DNA from: Melastoma dodecandrum
Taxonomy: Eukaryota; Streptophyta; Magnoliopsida; Myrtales; Melastomataceae
NCBI GenBank assembly: GCA_029817715.1
Contig: JARUPY010000474.1
Span: 62,001-126,000 of the forward strand
DNA: 64,000 bases
Direction of reading: 5' to 3'
Every line of letters starts with the position of its first letter. Position 1 is the stretch's first letter. This document shows, piece by piece, positions 63,399 to 64,000 of the stretch. The translations under genes and the position numbers were made by a program. The notes under the pieces are model-generated. The model saw only the letters and a list, made by a program, of their open reading frames with translations, did not search any database and had not been told where the DNA came from.

Positions 63399-64000
63399 TC
63401 AAATCAGTGGTATGAAATTCGAAACAAGAAAATTAACAAAATATGCATACCACGGAACTTGCGTGTGACTAACCGAGAGCAGCTGTTCATCGGGAAAAGA
63501 TTCAATTATAGCTACCTGATTGAACTTGATGTCACTTTGACCGTCTAACCTTGACAAGTGATCAGCTACTTGATTATCTGTTCCTTTTCTGTCCTTGATT
63601 TCGAGATCAAATTCTTGTAGTAAGAGAACCCATCTTATCAATCGTGGTTTTGCATCCTTTTTCTCAATCAAGTACTTGATCGCAGAGTGATCTGTGAACA
63701 CTATGACTTTCGAACCCACAAGGTAAGATCGAAATTTATCGAAAGCAAATACGACAGCTAGTAACTCCTTTTCAGTGGTCGTGTAATTTACATGTGCATC
63801 GTCCAAAGTTCTACTAGCATAGTAAATCACATGAAAAAACTTATTCTTACGTTGCCCAAGCACTGCTCCTAAGGCATAATTACTCGCAACGCGCATCAAT
63901 TCAAAAGGTAACGTCCAATCAGGCACTACAATGATAGGTGCTGTAACTAACCTCTCTTTCAATTTTGTAAATGCTTCCATGCATGCTTTATCAAAATTGA
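63399..64000 (-). pseudogene. Gypsy reverse transcriptase C-terminus and RNase H, partial
   Basis: Open for 193 codons and truncated by the window edge. It begins [16 protein letters not shown] (thumb/RNase H boundary) and carries [43 protein letters not shown] and [10 protein letters not shown], the RNase H hallmarks. The first catalytic position reads RVASNYA where the family normally has CDASDYA, so the nuclease would be inactive. Confidence 0.87.

Larger units (their letters stand above)
59720..64000 (-). mobile_element. Athila-like Gypsy (Ty3) retrotransposon, 3' half, runs off the window
   Basis: In minus orientation the order from the right edge is RT/RNase H (63980-63399), integrase with HHCC and DDE parts (about 63300-62332), a non-coding spacer (62330-60906), a purine tract (GTTTGGGGGTG at about 60890-60900) and a 3' LTR. 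The RT-RNase H-integrase order defines Gypsy. The long 3' spacer and the purine tract followed by TGATAAC point to the Athila/Tat group. Stops and frame breaks show that it is inactive. Confidence 0.87.

Overview
This is nuclear DNA from a flowering plant. Spliced genes with GT-AG introns, plant-only families (ARF, PDLP, WAT1-type transporter, KELP) and Copia, Athila-type Gypsy, LINE and MITE debris all point that way. Gene models fit a eudicot. I have an impression of Myrtales (pomegranate or eucalyptus relatives) from the class III chitinase, but the sequence here does not prove it. All exon models were assembled by hand from splice signals, reading-frame closure and family knowledge; phases close in every gene listed unless stated.

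Left part (1-23 kb). A LINE remnant (about 640-1575, minus) is followed by RPN12A, a 26S proteasome lid subunit (2647-5390, minus). Next come a solo LTR with a perfect 5-bp target duplication (5859-7820) and a 13-exon repressor-type auxin response factor of the ARF9/ARF18 group (9128-12870, minus). About 7.5 kb of A/T-rich intergenic DNA with a degenerate 23-bp minisatellite follows. Then come a plasmodesmata-located (double DUF26) protein (20345-22166, minus) and an intronless class III acidic chitinase (23064-23954, plus).

Middle (24-33 kb) is transposon-rich. A complete but dead Copia element (24159-28885) sits directly downstream of a broken DC1-domain gene (28942-30014, minus). The 5' side of that gene abuts an LTR and 3' end of a second Copia element. 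A 587-bp MITE with long inverted repeats lies at 32199-32785, and a same-length relative sits in a WAT1 intron at 40008-40594.

Right part (33-57 kb) is a compact block of six housekeeping or signalling genes: SKIP8 F-box protein (+), WAT1-related transporter (+), KELP coactivator (+), UDP-glucose 4-epimerase (-), UIEF mRNA-export adaptor (-) and organellar NDPK3 (-). From memory, five of these have Arabidopsis counterparts close together on chromosome 4 (At4g10920 to At4g11010), so the block looks like conserved microsynteny. A truncated LINE has landed in a WAT1 intron. The last 6 kb holds short tandem repeats and the 3' half of an Athila-like Gypsy element whose pol runs off the right edge.

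The genes do not form an operon or a single pathway. I found no clearly novel system. The most distinctive signals are the MITE pair, several unexplained short tandem repeats, the palindrome array in the Gypsy spacer, and the recently broken DC1 gene.
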